Positions 1 through 7,856 of a stretch of DNA of 64,000 nt are shown piece after piece. The notes under the pieces are model-generated. The model did not search any database, was not told the origin of the DNA, and saw only the letters and a program-made list of their open reading frames with translations. Position numbers and translations under genes: made by a program. The DNA lies in contig NC_008541.1 of the NCBI RefSeq assembly GCF_000196235.1, positions 2,418,001 to 2,482,000 of the forward strand, in the 5' to 3' direction. Source of the stretch: Arthrobacter sp. FB24 (lineage in GTDB: Bacteria; Actinomycetota; Actinomycetes; Actinomycetales; Micrococcaceae). Each line of letters starts with the position of its first letter. The stretch's first letter is position 1.

Positions 1-288
1 GCCGGCACAGTCCTCAGCACGCTGGCAGCGTGGGAAGACGAAGAATTCGGCCGCACCCGCCTCGGCCTGGACGGTCCGCTGGGCAGCATCGACCGGGCCA
101 AGCTGAACGTGAACGGTTCCTCGCTGGCAGCCGGGCACCCCTTCGCCGCGACCGGAGGGCGGATCGTGGCCACGCTGGCCAAGATGCTTCACGACAAGGG
201 GCAGGTGGACGGCCGACCGGCCCGCGGCCTGATTTCCATCTGCGCTGCCGGCGGCCAAGGCGTCGTCGCCATTCTTGAAGCATCCTAG
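1..288 (+). CDS. Thiolase (acetyl-CoA C-acyltransferase), C-terminal part only
   Basis: Only the last 95 codons lie in the window; the start is upstream of base 1. The fragment carries the two C-terminal thiolase signatures: the GHPFAATGGR segment with the catalytic histidine, preceded by NVNGSSLAAG, and the CAAGGQG segment with the second catalytic cysteine. Thiolases condense or cleave 3-ketoacyl-CoA in beta-oxidation or short-chain acyl synthesis. It is followed after 10 bp by a FabG4-type reductase and then a MaoC dehydratase, a set recalling mycobacterial fadA2/fabG4/htdX. That suggests FadA2/FadI type rather than biosynthetic PhaA, but the N-terminus is needed to decide. Confidence 0.93.
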   Translation, partial: AGTVLSTLAAWEDEEFGRTRLGLDGPLGSIDRAKLNVNGSSLAAGHPFAATGGRIVATLAKMLHDKGQVDGRPARGLISICAAGGQGVVAILEAS

Positions 289-298
289 GGAGACCGGA

Positions 299-1639
299 AT
301 GACGGACAAGTACACACAATTCGTATCCCGTGGCATCGGGAAGGACGTTGCCAAGAAGCTTGGCTTGCCGCAGCCAGTGGTGCTCAGGCGCTACCAGCCA
401 GGGCAGCCCCTTGTCACGGGGCCGATCCTGGTCCAGGGCTCCAGCAACGGTGCTGACGAGCTTGCGGCCGCCCTCCTGTCCTGGGACCTCGATGTCCGGA
501 GGCATGCGGTGCCCCGGGAGAAGCTGGGCGCCATCATTTTGGTGCTGGATGAACTGGCCCACCCTGAAGAACTTGAACGGCCGGTTCTCTCGGCGGCGGC
601 GTCCGTTCGGGATCTGGCACCAAATGCCCGCGTCGTGACGGTGTCCCGTACACCGGCGAGCGCGCCGGGGCCCGCTTGCGCAGCAGCGCGCCAGGGAGTT
701 GACGGCCTGCTGCGATCCCTGGCCAAGGAACTGCGTGCCGGCGCCACCGCCAACGGCATCGTTCTGGCAGACGGGGTGACCACCACGAGTCCCAGCTCCC
801 TCGGAGCTCTGCGCTTCTTCCTGTCCGGCCGGTCAGCCTTTGTCGACGGCCAGTCCCTCACCGTCACATCCGGGGAAGGTCAGCTCCCCGCCGATCCTGA
901 AAAACCCCTTGCCGGCAAGGTGGCCGTGGTGACCGGGGCCGCACGGGGCATCGGCGCGGCCATCGCCCGCACGCTCCACCGTGACGGTGCCACCCTGGTG
1001 GTCGTGGACATCCCCGCAGCCGGAGACCACCTGGCCGCGGTAGCAAACGCGGTCCGCGGGACGGCGCTGCAGCTGGACATCAGCCGGGAGGACGCCGGGC
1101 AACGGATCATCGAGCATGCGGTGGGCAGGCACGGGCGCCTGGACATCGTGATCCATAACGCGGGAATCACCCGGGACAAGCTCCTCGCCAACATGGACCA
1201 GGGCCGCTGGAGTTCCGTCCTTGCCGTGAACATCGCAGCCCAGTTGCGCATCAATGAGGCGCTGCTGGCGTCCGAGCACTTCCGCAGTTCCCCGCGGATT
1301 GTGTCGGTCGCCTCCACCAGCGGTATTGCCGGCAACCGCGGCCAAACGAACTACGCGGCGTCCAAGGGCGGCGTCATTGGAATGGTCCGCGCCACGGCCC
1401 CCCTTCTTGGGGAGCACCATGGCTCCATCAACGCCGTGGCGCCGGGCTTCATCGAAACCGAGATGACTGCCCGGATTCCCTTTGCGACGCGGGAGGTGGC
1501 CCGGCGCCTGAACTCCCTGCAGCAGGGAGGGCAACCCGGGGATGTTGCGGAAGCCATCGCCTTCCTTGCCAGCGACGCCGCGGGCGGCATCACCGGTGAG
1601 GTGCTGCGGGTGTGCGGCCAGAACCTGGTGGGCGCATGA
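299..1639 (+). CDS. fabG: 3-oxoacyl-reductase, high-molecular-weight FabG (FabG4 type)
   Basis: NAD(P)H-dependent reductase of 3-ketoacyl-ACP or -CoA. It is 446 aa, almost twice a normal FabG. The first ~200 residues form an extra flavodoxin-like domain lacking catalytic residues. The C-terminal half is a classical short-chain dehydrogenase: cofactor motif TGAARGIG at about residues 212-219, NAG in HNAGITRD near 287, and the catalytic Ser339/Tyr352/Lys356 set (YAASK). M. tuberculosis FabG4 has this architecture and about this length. The ATG at 299 is preferred over an in-frame start at 275 because GGGAG lies just upstream. The stop overlaps the next gene by 4 bp (ATGA), indicating translational coupling. 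Confidence 0.93.
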   Translation: MTDKYTQFVSRGIGKDVAKKLGLPQPVVLRRYQPGQPLVTGPILVQGSSNGADELAAALLSWDLDVRRHAVPREKLGAIILVLDELAHPEELERPVLSAAASVRDLAPNARVVTVSRTPASAPGPACAAARQGVDGLLRSLAKELRAGATANGIVLADGVTTTSPSSLGALRFFLSGRSAFVDGQSLTVTSGEGQLPADPEKPLAGKVAVVTGAARGIGAAIARTLHRDGATLVVVDIPAAGDHLAAVANAVRGTALQLDISREDAGQRIIEHAVGRHGRLDIVIHNAGITRDKLLANMDQGRWSSVLAVNIAAQLRINEALLASEHFRSSPRIVSVASTSGIAGNRGQTNYAASKGGVIGMVRATAPLLGEHHGSINAVAPGFIETEMTARIPFATREVARRLNSLQQGGQPGDVAEAIAFLASDAAGGITGEVLRVCGQNLVGA

Positions 1640-2559
1640 CCGGTGCCCAGCCCGTAATCCTCGGGGACATGCCGTCGCTGTCCAAGCTCTACGTCAATGC
1701 CGCGGCCACCGCAGCCAGGCGTCGGGTGCTCGGTACCGGCACGGGGATCTCGCTGCCTCCCTGCGGACACGAGGTCAGGGGAGTGGTGGCCGATGTGGGC
1801 AACCTCACCGCCTTCCAGCACCTGGTGGGTGAGACAGCAAGCGACACCCTGCCTGCCGGTTTCATTCACGCCCTCGCCTTCCCGGTATCAATGAGTGTGA
1901 TGAACCGTGACGACTTCCCGTTGCCGCTGCTGGGAATGGTGCACTTGAAGAACAAGGTGGAACAGCACGGAACCATCCTGTTCACTGAAGCGCTGGACAT
2001 TACCTCTTGGGCTGAGAGCCTGCGCGGCCACCGCGCCGGCACGCAGGTTGACATCGTGGCGGAGGTCCGGCGATCCGGGGACGCCAAGGTCCTCTGGAAG
2101 GGAACGTCCACGTATCTGGCCAAAGGTGTCTTCCTGCCGGGCATAGACAAGCCGTCGGTCCCTGCCCCGCCCGCAACGTTCTCGGCGCCAGACCCTACGG
2201 CACTGTGGGAGTTGGGTGTTGACACCGGCAGGGCGTATGCGGCCGTATCCGGCGACTTCAACCCCATTCACCTCAGTGTCCTCTCGGCGAAAGCGCTGGG
2301 CCTGCGGCGGTCCATAGCGCACGGCATGTACCTCGCCTCGCGGGCGCTGGCCGACGTGGGCGCCGTGAAGGGGGAATCCTTCAGTTGGGAGGTGTCCTTC
2401 GAAACGCCGGTGTTCCTGCCGGCGCGGGTGGCACTGGACATCAGCTCGGTCGATTCCCCGTCGGGCGCCTGGCAGCACTCCGACTATGCCGCGTGGAATC
2501 CGCGGTCGGGCCGGAGGCACTTCAGCGGGAGCGTAACGGCGCTCCAGGGTCAGGACTGA
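1636..2559 (+). CDS. MaoC-family (R)-3-hydroxyacyl dehydratase, double hotdog
   Basis: 307 aa, the length of double-hotdog dehydratases such as mycobacterial HtdX. The C-terminal hotdog carries the hydratase-2 motif YAAVSGDFNPIH, placing catalytic Asp at about 207 and His at about 212, followed by AHGMYLASRALA. The N-terminal hotdog (about 40-170) lacks the motif and is probably the substrate-tunnel half. It should hydrate enoyl or dehydrate (R)-3-hydroxyacyl thioesters, the step after the upstream FabG. The ATG overlaps the FabG stop by 4 bp. Its 3' end overlaps the convergent FUSC gene by 10 bp. Confidence 0.9.
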   Translation: MTGAQPVILGDMPSLSKLYVNAAATAARRRVLGTGTGISLPPCGHEVRGVVADVGNLTAFQHLVGETASDTLPAGFIHALAFPVSMSVMNRDDFPLPLLGMVHLKNKVEQHGTILFTEALDITSWAESLRGHRAGTQVDIVAEVRRSGDAKVLWKGTSTYLAKGVFLPGIDKPSVPAPPATFSAPDPTALWELGVDTGRAYAAVSGDFNPIHLSVLSAKALGLRRSIAHGMYLASRALADVGAVKGESFSWEVSFETPVFLPARVALDISSVDSPSGAWQHSDYAAWNPRSGRRHFSGSVTALQGQD

Positions 2560-3671
2560 CCGGCCGTGACCACCCTGAGAATGCGGTGCAGGTTCAGCAC
2601 GATTGATTCCGCGGCGCTGGGGGCATCCGGGTTGACGTCATCGGATGCCATCCGGTCAGCCAGGGCGTCCACGGCGGCAGTGGCCGCCTCAATCAGTTCG
2701 TTTTGCCGGTCAGGGCGCTCGTCTTCCATGGACCTGAGGACCTCGCTGACCGCCGCCAATGCATCCGCCAGCGGCTCGCTGTAGGGAAGCGGAATGACGA
2801 AGGGGACGTCCTTGTCCCAGATGACATCGGCCAGCACTTCGGTCATGTCCTGAATGTGGAAGGTCACGCGCTCGAGGCCCCTGAGGTCCTTGAAGTCCCG
2901 GTCCAGATCGTGAGGGTGGAGGCGGCGCCGCGGATTGACCTGCCTGCTGGCATCGGCCTTCTGGACGGCGGCCCGGACGGCACGGGCCGATTGGGCGAGC
3001 TCGTCCGATCGCGCTGCCCAGTCCTCGTGCTCGGGCGGCCACGTTTCCCGCATCGCTTCGCCCATGTCCGAGAGCTGCTTGGCGAGCGCCCACCGGAGTT
3101 CGGCAAGGCTGAGCGCGGCGGCTTTGAAATGCAGGGGCGGGAAAACCAGCATGTTGACGGCTATGCCCACCACGACTCCTACGCCCATCTGCAGGAGGTA
3201 GCCGAAGGAGAAGTCGTCCGGGTTGTTGCCGCCCACAAGTAGGACCAGAAGCGCCGCCGTCGGAATCCAGTCACGCCCCGCTCCGAGCCGCGGCAGCCCG
3301 GCGAGCAGGACACCCAACCCCATGACAATCGCCACCGTCACCGGCGAAGGGTCGGTGACACTCACGAGCAGGAAGGCCAGGCCAATGCCGATCCCGAGCC
3401 CCACGAGCGTCTGCACCCCTTGCTTCATGGAACCCGACACGTTTTCGTACATTGCCACGAGGGCACCGAGCGGGGCGTAGTAGGGATACTGGGCTGCGGC
3501 ACCCGGCATCAGGGGTGCAATGAGGAATGCCAGGCCGGCGGCGAGTCCTGCCTTGGCAGCCAGCTGGAGGCGGGGTCCCGCAACTGCTACGGCCACACTG
3601 TCCGTCACGGACTGCCGTATCTTGCCAACCCGCGACGGGGCGGCCTCGTCCTGCTGTTTTGTATTTACCAT
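2550..3671 (-). CDS. FUSC-family membrane protein (aromatic-acid exporter like)
   Basis: About 373 aa from the chosen ATG at 3671. The N-terminal half has about six hydrophobic segments (for example LAAGLAFLIAPLMPG, VGLGIGIGLAFLL and GVGVVVGIAVNMLVF). The C-terminal half is a long charged cytoplasmic domain with predicted helices. This is the layout of the fusaric acid resistance/aromatic acid exporter superfamily, often proposed to export toxic aromatic acids; the substrate cannot be read from sequence. An in-frame ATG at 3716 would add 15 Cys/Trp-containing residues; neither start has a strong ribosome-binding site, so the start is uncertain. Confidence 0.82.
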   Translation of the reverse strand: MVNTKQQDEAAPSRVGKIRQSVTDSVAVAVAGPRLQLAAKAGLAAGLAFLIAPLMPGAAAQYPYYAPLGALVAMYENVSGSMKQGVQTLVGLGIGIGLAFLLVSVTDPSPVTVAIVMGLGVLLAGLPRLGAGRDWIPTAALLVLLVGGNNPDDFSFGYLLQMGVGVVVGIAVNMLVFPPLHFKAAALSLAELRWALAKQLSDMGEAMRETWPPEHEDWAARSDELAQSARAVRAAVQKADASRQVNPRRRLHPHDLDRDFKDLRGLERVTFHIQDMTEVLADVIWDKDVPFVIPLPYSEPLADALAAVSEVLRSMEDERPDRQNELIEAATAAVDALADRMASDDVNPDAPSAAESIVLNLHRILRVVTAGQS

Positions 3672-3722
3672 TTGGGCCCACGATAAAGGTGCATGGCAGG
3701 TGCTACAAATGGACAAACCTAC

Positions 3723-4859
3723 TCACGGGTAAGTGCCGGCCGGCATTGCCTGCGCGGCGGAGGCCGCAGCTTGCCGTGCCGCGTGTGCCAGCCTGTGGGC
3801 GCGGCCGGGTGTTCTGCCTTCCTCCTGCGTCCCCGGAATGTAGCCGAAAGCGAGATCGTAGGCGGGGTCCGCAAAGCCCAGCGCGGCATTGGCACCCTCG
3901 TGGCCGAACGCCCGATGGCTGCCGAAGTTCCGGCTGGGGTGCGGCTTCATGAAGACCACCGCGAAAGCGTTGTCGAGTCCCGAGGTGCGGTCCAGGCCCC
4001 ACACCTGCTCTTCGGACATGATCCGGACGGTTTCCGGCTCCAGGAACGCAGGACCGCCGTCAGCGCCCGTGGTGGCGGCGGCGTAGAGCCGGGCCAGGCC
4101 TTCAGCGGATCCCACGCCTCCGGCGCTGCTCATGCCGTGCTCGCGAATGACCCGGTGGTTGGGGAGCTCCATGACTGTGCCCACTGCCGCGTTGCCGTTG
4201 AGCCCCTCGAGGCCCAGAGGGTCCAGCCACGGCTGGCCGGGATCGACGGCGTACAGCACGTCCCGGTAGCGGGACTCCTGGTCCTCCGGCAACCCCAGGA
4301 AGAAGTCGATGCCGAACGGCTGCCTGATGCGGGAGCCGTACAACTCCTGAAGGGTGCTGCCGGAGACCCGGCGGCAGAGTTCCTCCATGATGATGCCGAT
4401 GGTGAGGGCGTGGTATCCGAACGTGGCGCCGGGCCGCCACAGCGGTGCCGTAGCTGCAAGCTTCCGCGCTGCGGCCGCCGTCGTGAATTCACTGAGCGCC
4501 AGGCCGCCTTCCACCCCCAGCAGCCCTGCGCGGTGGGACAGCGCCTGCCGCACGGTGATCTCCTCTTTTCCATGGGCAGCGAACTCAGGCCAGTAGTGAG
4601 CCACGGTACGGTCAAGGTCCAGCAATCCGTCCTGGACCAGGAGTGCGACGACGAAGGCGGCCACGCCTTTGGAACAGGAGTAGGCGCCCGTGATCGAATC
4701 CTCCGCCAGGTGGGCGCCGCCGCTAAGGTCCACCACTTTCAGGCCCGCACGATAGACGGAGACCTGGGCGCTGTACTGCGGGTCGTTCCCGAGGAACGAC
4801 TCAAACAGGTCCCTGACCGCTTGGAATTCGGGCAGGGCAAAACCGGACGAAAGTGGCAT
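3723..4859 (-). CDS. Serine hydrolase of the beta-lactamase/esterase (family VIII) type
   Basis: 378 aa with the penicillin-binding fold signatures of class C beta-lactamase-like esterases: nucleophile motif S-C-S-K at about 61-64, a tyrosine motif in GYHALTIG near 149, and a C-terminal GHEGANAALGFAD segment in place of the KTG box. There is no signal peptide, so it is probably cytoplasmic and an EstB-like carboxylesterase rather than a secreted beta-lactamase. It lies 51 bp upstream of the FUSC gene on the same strand and could be cotranscribed with it. Confidence 0.88.
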   Translation of the reverse strand: MPLSSGFALPEFQAVRDLFESFLGNDPQYSAQVSVYRAGLKVVDLSGGAHLAEDSITGAYSCSKGVAAFVVALLVQDGLLDLDRTVAHYWPEFAAHGKEEITVRQALSHRAGLLGVEGGLALSEFTTAAAARKLAATAPLWRPGATFGYHALTIGIIMEELCRRVSGSTLQELYGSRIRQPFGIDFFLGLPEDQESRYRDVLYAVDPGQPWLDPLGLEGLNGNAAVGTVMELPNHRVIREHGMSSAGGVGSAEGLARLYAAATTGADGGPAFLEPETVRIMSEEQVWGLDRTSGLDNAFAVVFMKPHPSRNFGSHRAFGHEGANAALGFADPAYDLAFGYIPGTQEEGRTPGRAHRLAHAARQAAASAAQAMPAGTYP

Positions 4860-4895
4860 GCGACAACACTAGCGGCGTGCGGATGACGACGGCGA

Positions 4896-5978
4896 TCAGC
4901 TTGCGCCGTGTCCCGCGGTAACTTCCTCGCCGCTTCGGACGGGGCCGGGTGCCGTGCCGTCTCCGAAGGGTCGGCCGCCCAGTGACTCCCGGCCGTGCGC
5001 TGTCAGCCATCCGGACAGGTCCGGCCCCTGCGGAACGATCCCGGTAGGGTTGATGTCCTCGTGGACGATGTAGTAGTGCTGCTTGATCTGCACGAAATCG
5101 ATGGTGTCGCCGAAGCCGGGCGTCTGGAACAGATCACGGGCATAGCCCCACAGCGCAGGCATCTCGCTCAATTTTTGCCGGTTGCACTTGAAATGGCCGT
5201 GGTAGACGGCATCGAACCGGACCAGCGTGGTGAACAGCCGCACATCGGCTTCCGTGATGGTGTCTCCCACGAGGTACCGCTGGCCGGTGAGGCGTTCCTC
5301 CAGCCAGTCCAGGGCGGTCCAGAGGCGGGTGTACGCAGCGTCGTAGGCATCCTGTGAGCCGGCAAAACCGCAGCGGTAGACACCGTTGTTCACTTCGGTA
5401 AACACCCTTTTGTTTACTTCGTCGATCTCCTCCCGGAGGTGCGCAGGATAGAGCTCCGGGGCGCCCGTCCGGTGGAATGCAGTCCACTCAGTGGAGAAGT
5501 CCAGCGTTATTTGCGGGAAATTGTTGGTGACAACGGCGCCCGACGGCACGTCTACGACCGCCGGCACGGTGATTCCCCGGGGGTAGTCGGGGAACCTCCG
5601 CAAATAAGCGTCCTGGATCCGTTCGATGCCGAGGACCGGATCAACACCGCCCGGGTCCAGGTCGAAGGTCCAGGACCGTGCGTCATGCGTGGGCCCGGGC
5701 TGCCCAAGGGATATGGCATCCTCAAGACCCAGTAGCCGGCGTACGATGACAGTTCTGTTGGCCCAGGGGCAGGCGCGGGCGGCGATGAGGCGGTAGCGTC
5801 CCGCCTCCGCCGGCCAGCCGGGTTCCCCGTTGCGGCCCGGCTCGCCGTCCCTCGTGATCCGGTCCTCGATGTAGTTGGTGTCACGGGTGAACTCCTCACC
5901 TCCGGTCACATAGGACCCCCTGGTGCTGAACCCCGGATCGGAGGAATGGTCGGCGGTCGGGCGGGAATCGGTAGTCAT
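4896..5978 (-). CDS. Xi-class GST-like quinone reductase (glutathionyl-hydroquinone reductase family)
   Basis: 360 aa with the CPWA active-site motif (Cys70-Pro-Trp-Ala) of Xi-class GST-like S-glutathionyl-hydroquinone reductases such as YqjG and PcpF. Further family segments are WTFDLDPGGVDP, NNFPQITLDF and, in the helical domain, FTTLVRFDAVYHGHFKCN. The family reductively removes thiol adducts from hydroquinones. The host appears to make mycothiol (mshC at 23.7 kb) rather than glutathione, so the natural co-substrate may be mycothiol; that is inference. The ATG at 5978 has no rival nearby, and the start of the N-terminus looks poorly conserved. Confidence 0.88.
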   Translation of the reverse strand: MTTDSRPTADHSSDPGFSTRGSYVTGGEEFTRDTNYIEDRITRDGEPGRNGEPGWPAEAGRYRLIAARACPWANRTVIVRRLLGLEDAISLGQPGPTHDARSWTFDLDPGGVDPVLGIERIQDAYLRRFPDYPRGITVPAVVDVPSGAVVTNNFPQITLDFSTEWTAFHRTGAPELYPAHLREEIDEVNKRVFTEVNNGVYRCGFAGSQDAYDAAYTRLWTALDWLEERLTGQRYLVGDTITEADVRLFTTLVRFDAVYHGHFKCNRQKLSEMPALWGYARDLFQTPGFGDTIDFVQIKQHYYIVHEDINPTGIVPQGPDLSGWLTAHGRESLGGRPFGDGTAPGPVRSGEEVTAGHGAS

Positions 5979-5987
5979 GGTTACACC

Positions 5988-6734
5988 TTATTGGCCGGCC
6001 GGCGCCAGCACGTGCGCCATGGGCTGCCAGGCCACCCACCAGGAACCGCCAACGACGGCCGCGAAGAGGAGGATCCAGATGACGGCGGGCACCGAGGTGG
6101 CCCGGTAGAGAAGATGTGCGTCCGACGTGGACAGCCTGTCCCGACGCCGCAAGTGGACGTTCGAGAGCTTCGACAGATCACGGACGGCAGCAACCAGCAG
6201 CGCCAGGCCCAGTGCAATGACGACGTGGCCGGTGAACTGGGGCGGGACGAAGAGAACCAGGAGTGAGCAGCCCAGGACTGCTGCAAAGGTGATGGCCAAC
6301 CCCATGGCGTTGCGGATGAAGAGGAACGAGCCCAGCAGGATCAGCGTGCCGACGGACATCGCAGCCGGCCCCCAGCCGTTGAAGCCGGACCACACCATGG
6401 CGGCTCCCACAACGCCCGGCACGGGGTAACCCCAGAACGTGGACCAGACTGCCGGGAAGCGGCCCCTGCTGTAGGTGGTGGTGGTCCCGGAATGGTCCAG
6501 GCTCAGCCTGATGCCGCCAAGGCGCTGACCGGTCATGAGGGCCGCAAAGGCATGCCCCAGCTCGTGGGTGACGGTGGCCAGCAGCCCGAAATAGCGCCAG
6601 GAAGCCCGGGGGAGGGACACCACTGTTGCCAGCACGATGACTATCAGCAGTTCGGTCGCCGTTACCTCAGGGGACGGCGACTGCGAGAACCCCGAAACGA
6701 TCCTTTGCCACAGTGAGCCCGCAACGTCGGTCAC
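5988..6734 (-). CDS. M50-family integral membrane metallopeptidase
   Basis: 248 aa, highly hydrophobic, with the zinc motif HELGH at about 57-61 inside a transmembrane segment, as in M50B-like peptidases. Several further hydrophobic stretches follow (VVGAAMVWSGF, LILLGSFLFI, AITFAAVLGCSLLVLFV). The usual second site-2 protease motif (NPDG-like) is not evident, so proteolytic activity is plausible but unproven. It starts with GTG at 6734, overlapping the stop of the upstream DksA-like gene by 4 bp (GTGA), so the two are translationally coupled. Confidence 0.85.
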   Translation of the reverse strand: MTDVAGSLWQRIVSGFSQSPSPEVTATELLIVIVLATVVSLPRASWRYFGLLATVTHELGHAFAALMTGQRLGGIRLSLDHSGTTTTYSRGRFPAVWSTFWGYPVPGVVGAAMVWSGFNGWGPAAMSVGTLILLGSFLFIRNAMGLAITFAAVLGCSLLVLFVPPQFTGHVVIALGLALLVAAVRDLSKLSNVHLRRRDRLSTSDAHLLYRATSVPAVIWILLFAAVVGGSWWVAWQPMAHVLAPAGQ

Positions 6735-7096
6735 GGCCTTGTCCCGGCCTTGCCACTAGCATGATCGATGCAGTAGGGCGTCCACGGGCGGGCTTCCAGC
6801 CTGCCTTCTGCTATTGGCTCGCCGCAGACTTCACAGTAGCCGTAACTGCCGTCCGCGATCCGGGCCAGAGCCGCCTCGACCTGCACCAGGGTGGCGCTGC
6901 TTTGCTGCAGCAACGCGGAAGCCTGGGAAAGCTCAAAAGCGATAGTGGCGCCCTCGGGATCATGTTCGTCATCAACGTTCGAGTTGTGCCGGGCAGCATT
7001 CGCGGAAGTGATGTCCTCCCGAAGGGCCGGCAGCAACAGCGCTTTCCGGGCGCGCTCTGATTCCAGCAGGATCCTGAACCTCTCGACGTCAACCAT
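6731..7096 (-). CDS. TraR/DksA-family zinc-finger protein
   Basis: 121 aa. The N-terminal ~80 residues are charged and helical, resembling the DksA coiled coil with an acidic DDEHDPEGA segment. A C-terminal zinc finger follows, with Cys88-x2-Cys91 (YCEVCGEPI) and Cys109-x2-His112 (YCIDH). The last ligand is His where the family usually has Cys. DksA/TraR-type proteins bind RNA polymerase through the secondary channel; whether this short actinobacterial form does so is unknown. The ATG at 7096 is chosen because upstream in-frame codons are low-quality antisense to other genes. It overlaps the M50 peptidase start by 4 bp. Confidence 0.88.
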   Translation of the reverse strand: MVDVERFRILLESERARKALLLPALREDITSANAARHNSNVDDEHDPEGATIAFELSQASALLQQSSATLVQVEAALARIADGSYGYCEVCGEPIAEGRLEARPWTPYCIDHASGKAGTRP

Positions 7097-7261
7097 AGTG
7101 TCCAAGGCTAGCCCGCTACAGGGGCCGAGCCTAAAGAGTGGCCGGGCCCTAAGACCCGTTGCCGCCGGCCCGGGCGGCCGTAGAGTGAAAGTGCGTGAAG
7201 ACAGTCCATGCCCGGTGTGGGGCCGCCCGCCGGCGGGCGCGCAAGGAGCCAGGGAGGCACC

Positions 7262-7780
7262 ATGAATCTTGTGTCGAAGAAGGACCCCGCCGCAGAGGCC
7301 GAAGCCATGGAAGCGGTTGAACGTCATCACACCAACATGCTTAGACGCCTCACGGCGCTCGCAGACGCGGTGACGGGCTCCGTGGAGAAGCATGACGCCT
7401 CGGCCGAGCATGATGCACACGAGGTGCTGCTGGAATGGTGCGAGAACGAGCTGGTGCCCCATGCGCTTGCCGAAGAGGGCCCCTTGTACAGCGGGCCGCG
7501 GAATTCCGCCGAGGGGAGGCTCCTGGTTGAGGGCATGCTGGCGGAGCACCAGGTGATCGTGGCCCTTGTGGAAGAGCTTCGCGGCGCGCGGGGCGTGGCC
7601 GCCGCTGTGGCCGCCGGCGCCATTCAACGCATCTTCGCCTTGCACCTGGACAAAGAGAACCGGCTTCTCATGCCGTTCGTGGCGGCGTCGCCCGAGCTGT
7701 CGCTGGCCGAAGCCGTGTCCGGGCTGCACGAACTGGTGGGCGAAGGGCACGCGCATCCGGGTGGAAGCGGGCACGGCTAA
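7262..7780 (+). CDS. Hemerythrin-domain protein
   Basis: 172 aa, a four-helix bundle with His and acidic residues spaced as in hemerythrin HHE cation-binding domains: His22/His23 in ERHHTNML, His67 with Glu71/72 (HALAEEG), His96 (AEHQVIV) and His128 with Glu132 (HLDKEN). Such proteins bind a di-iron centre and sense or store oxygen or nitric oxide; the specific role is unknown. The ATG at 7262 follows a good GGGAGG site; the in-frame ATG at 7208 has none. It is divergent from the DksA/M50 pair. Confidence 0.88.
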   Translation: MNLVSKKDPAAEAEAMEAVERHHTNMLRRLTALADAVTGSVEKHDASAEHDAHEVLLEWCENELVPHALAEEGPLYSGPRNSAEGRLLVEGMLAEHQVIVALVEELRGARGVAAAVAAGAIQRIFALHLDKENRLLMPFVAASPELSLAEAVSGLHELVGEGHAHPGGSGHG

Positions 7781-7856
7781 CATCGCCTGACGGCTGTGGG
7801 ACGAAAACAGGTGCGGGTGCCGGTGCCATAGCCCGGTGAGCCAATAGAGTAGGGCC

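Noticed and set aside
3693-4886. 397-aa plus-strand frame opposite the serine hydrolase
   Set aside because: Antisense shadow; the minus-strand gene has SxxK and other motifs.
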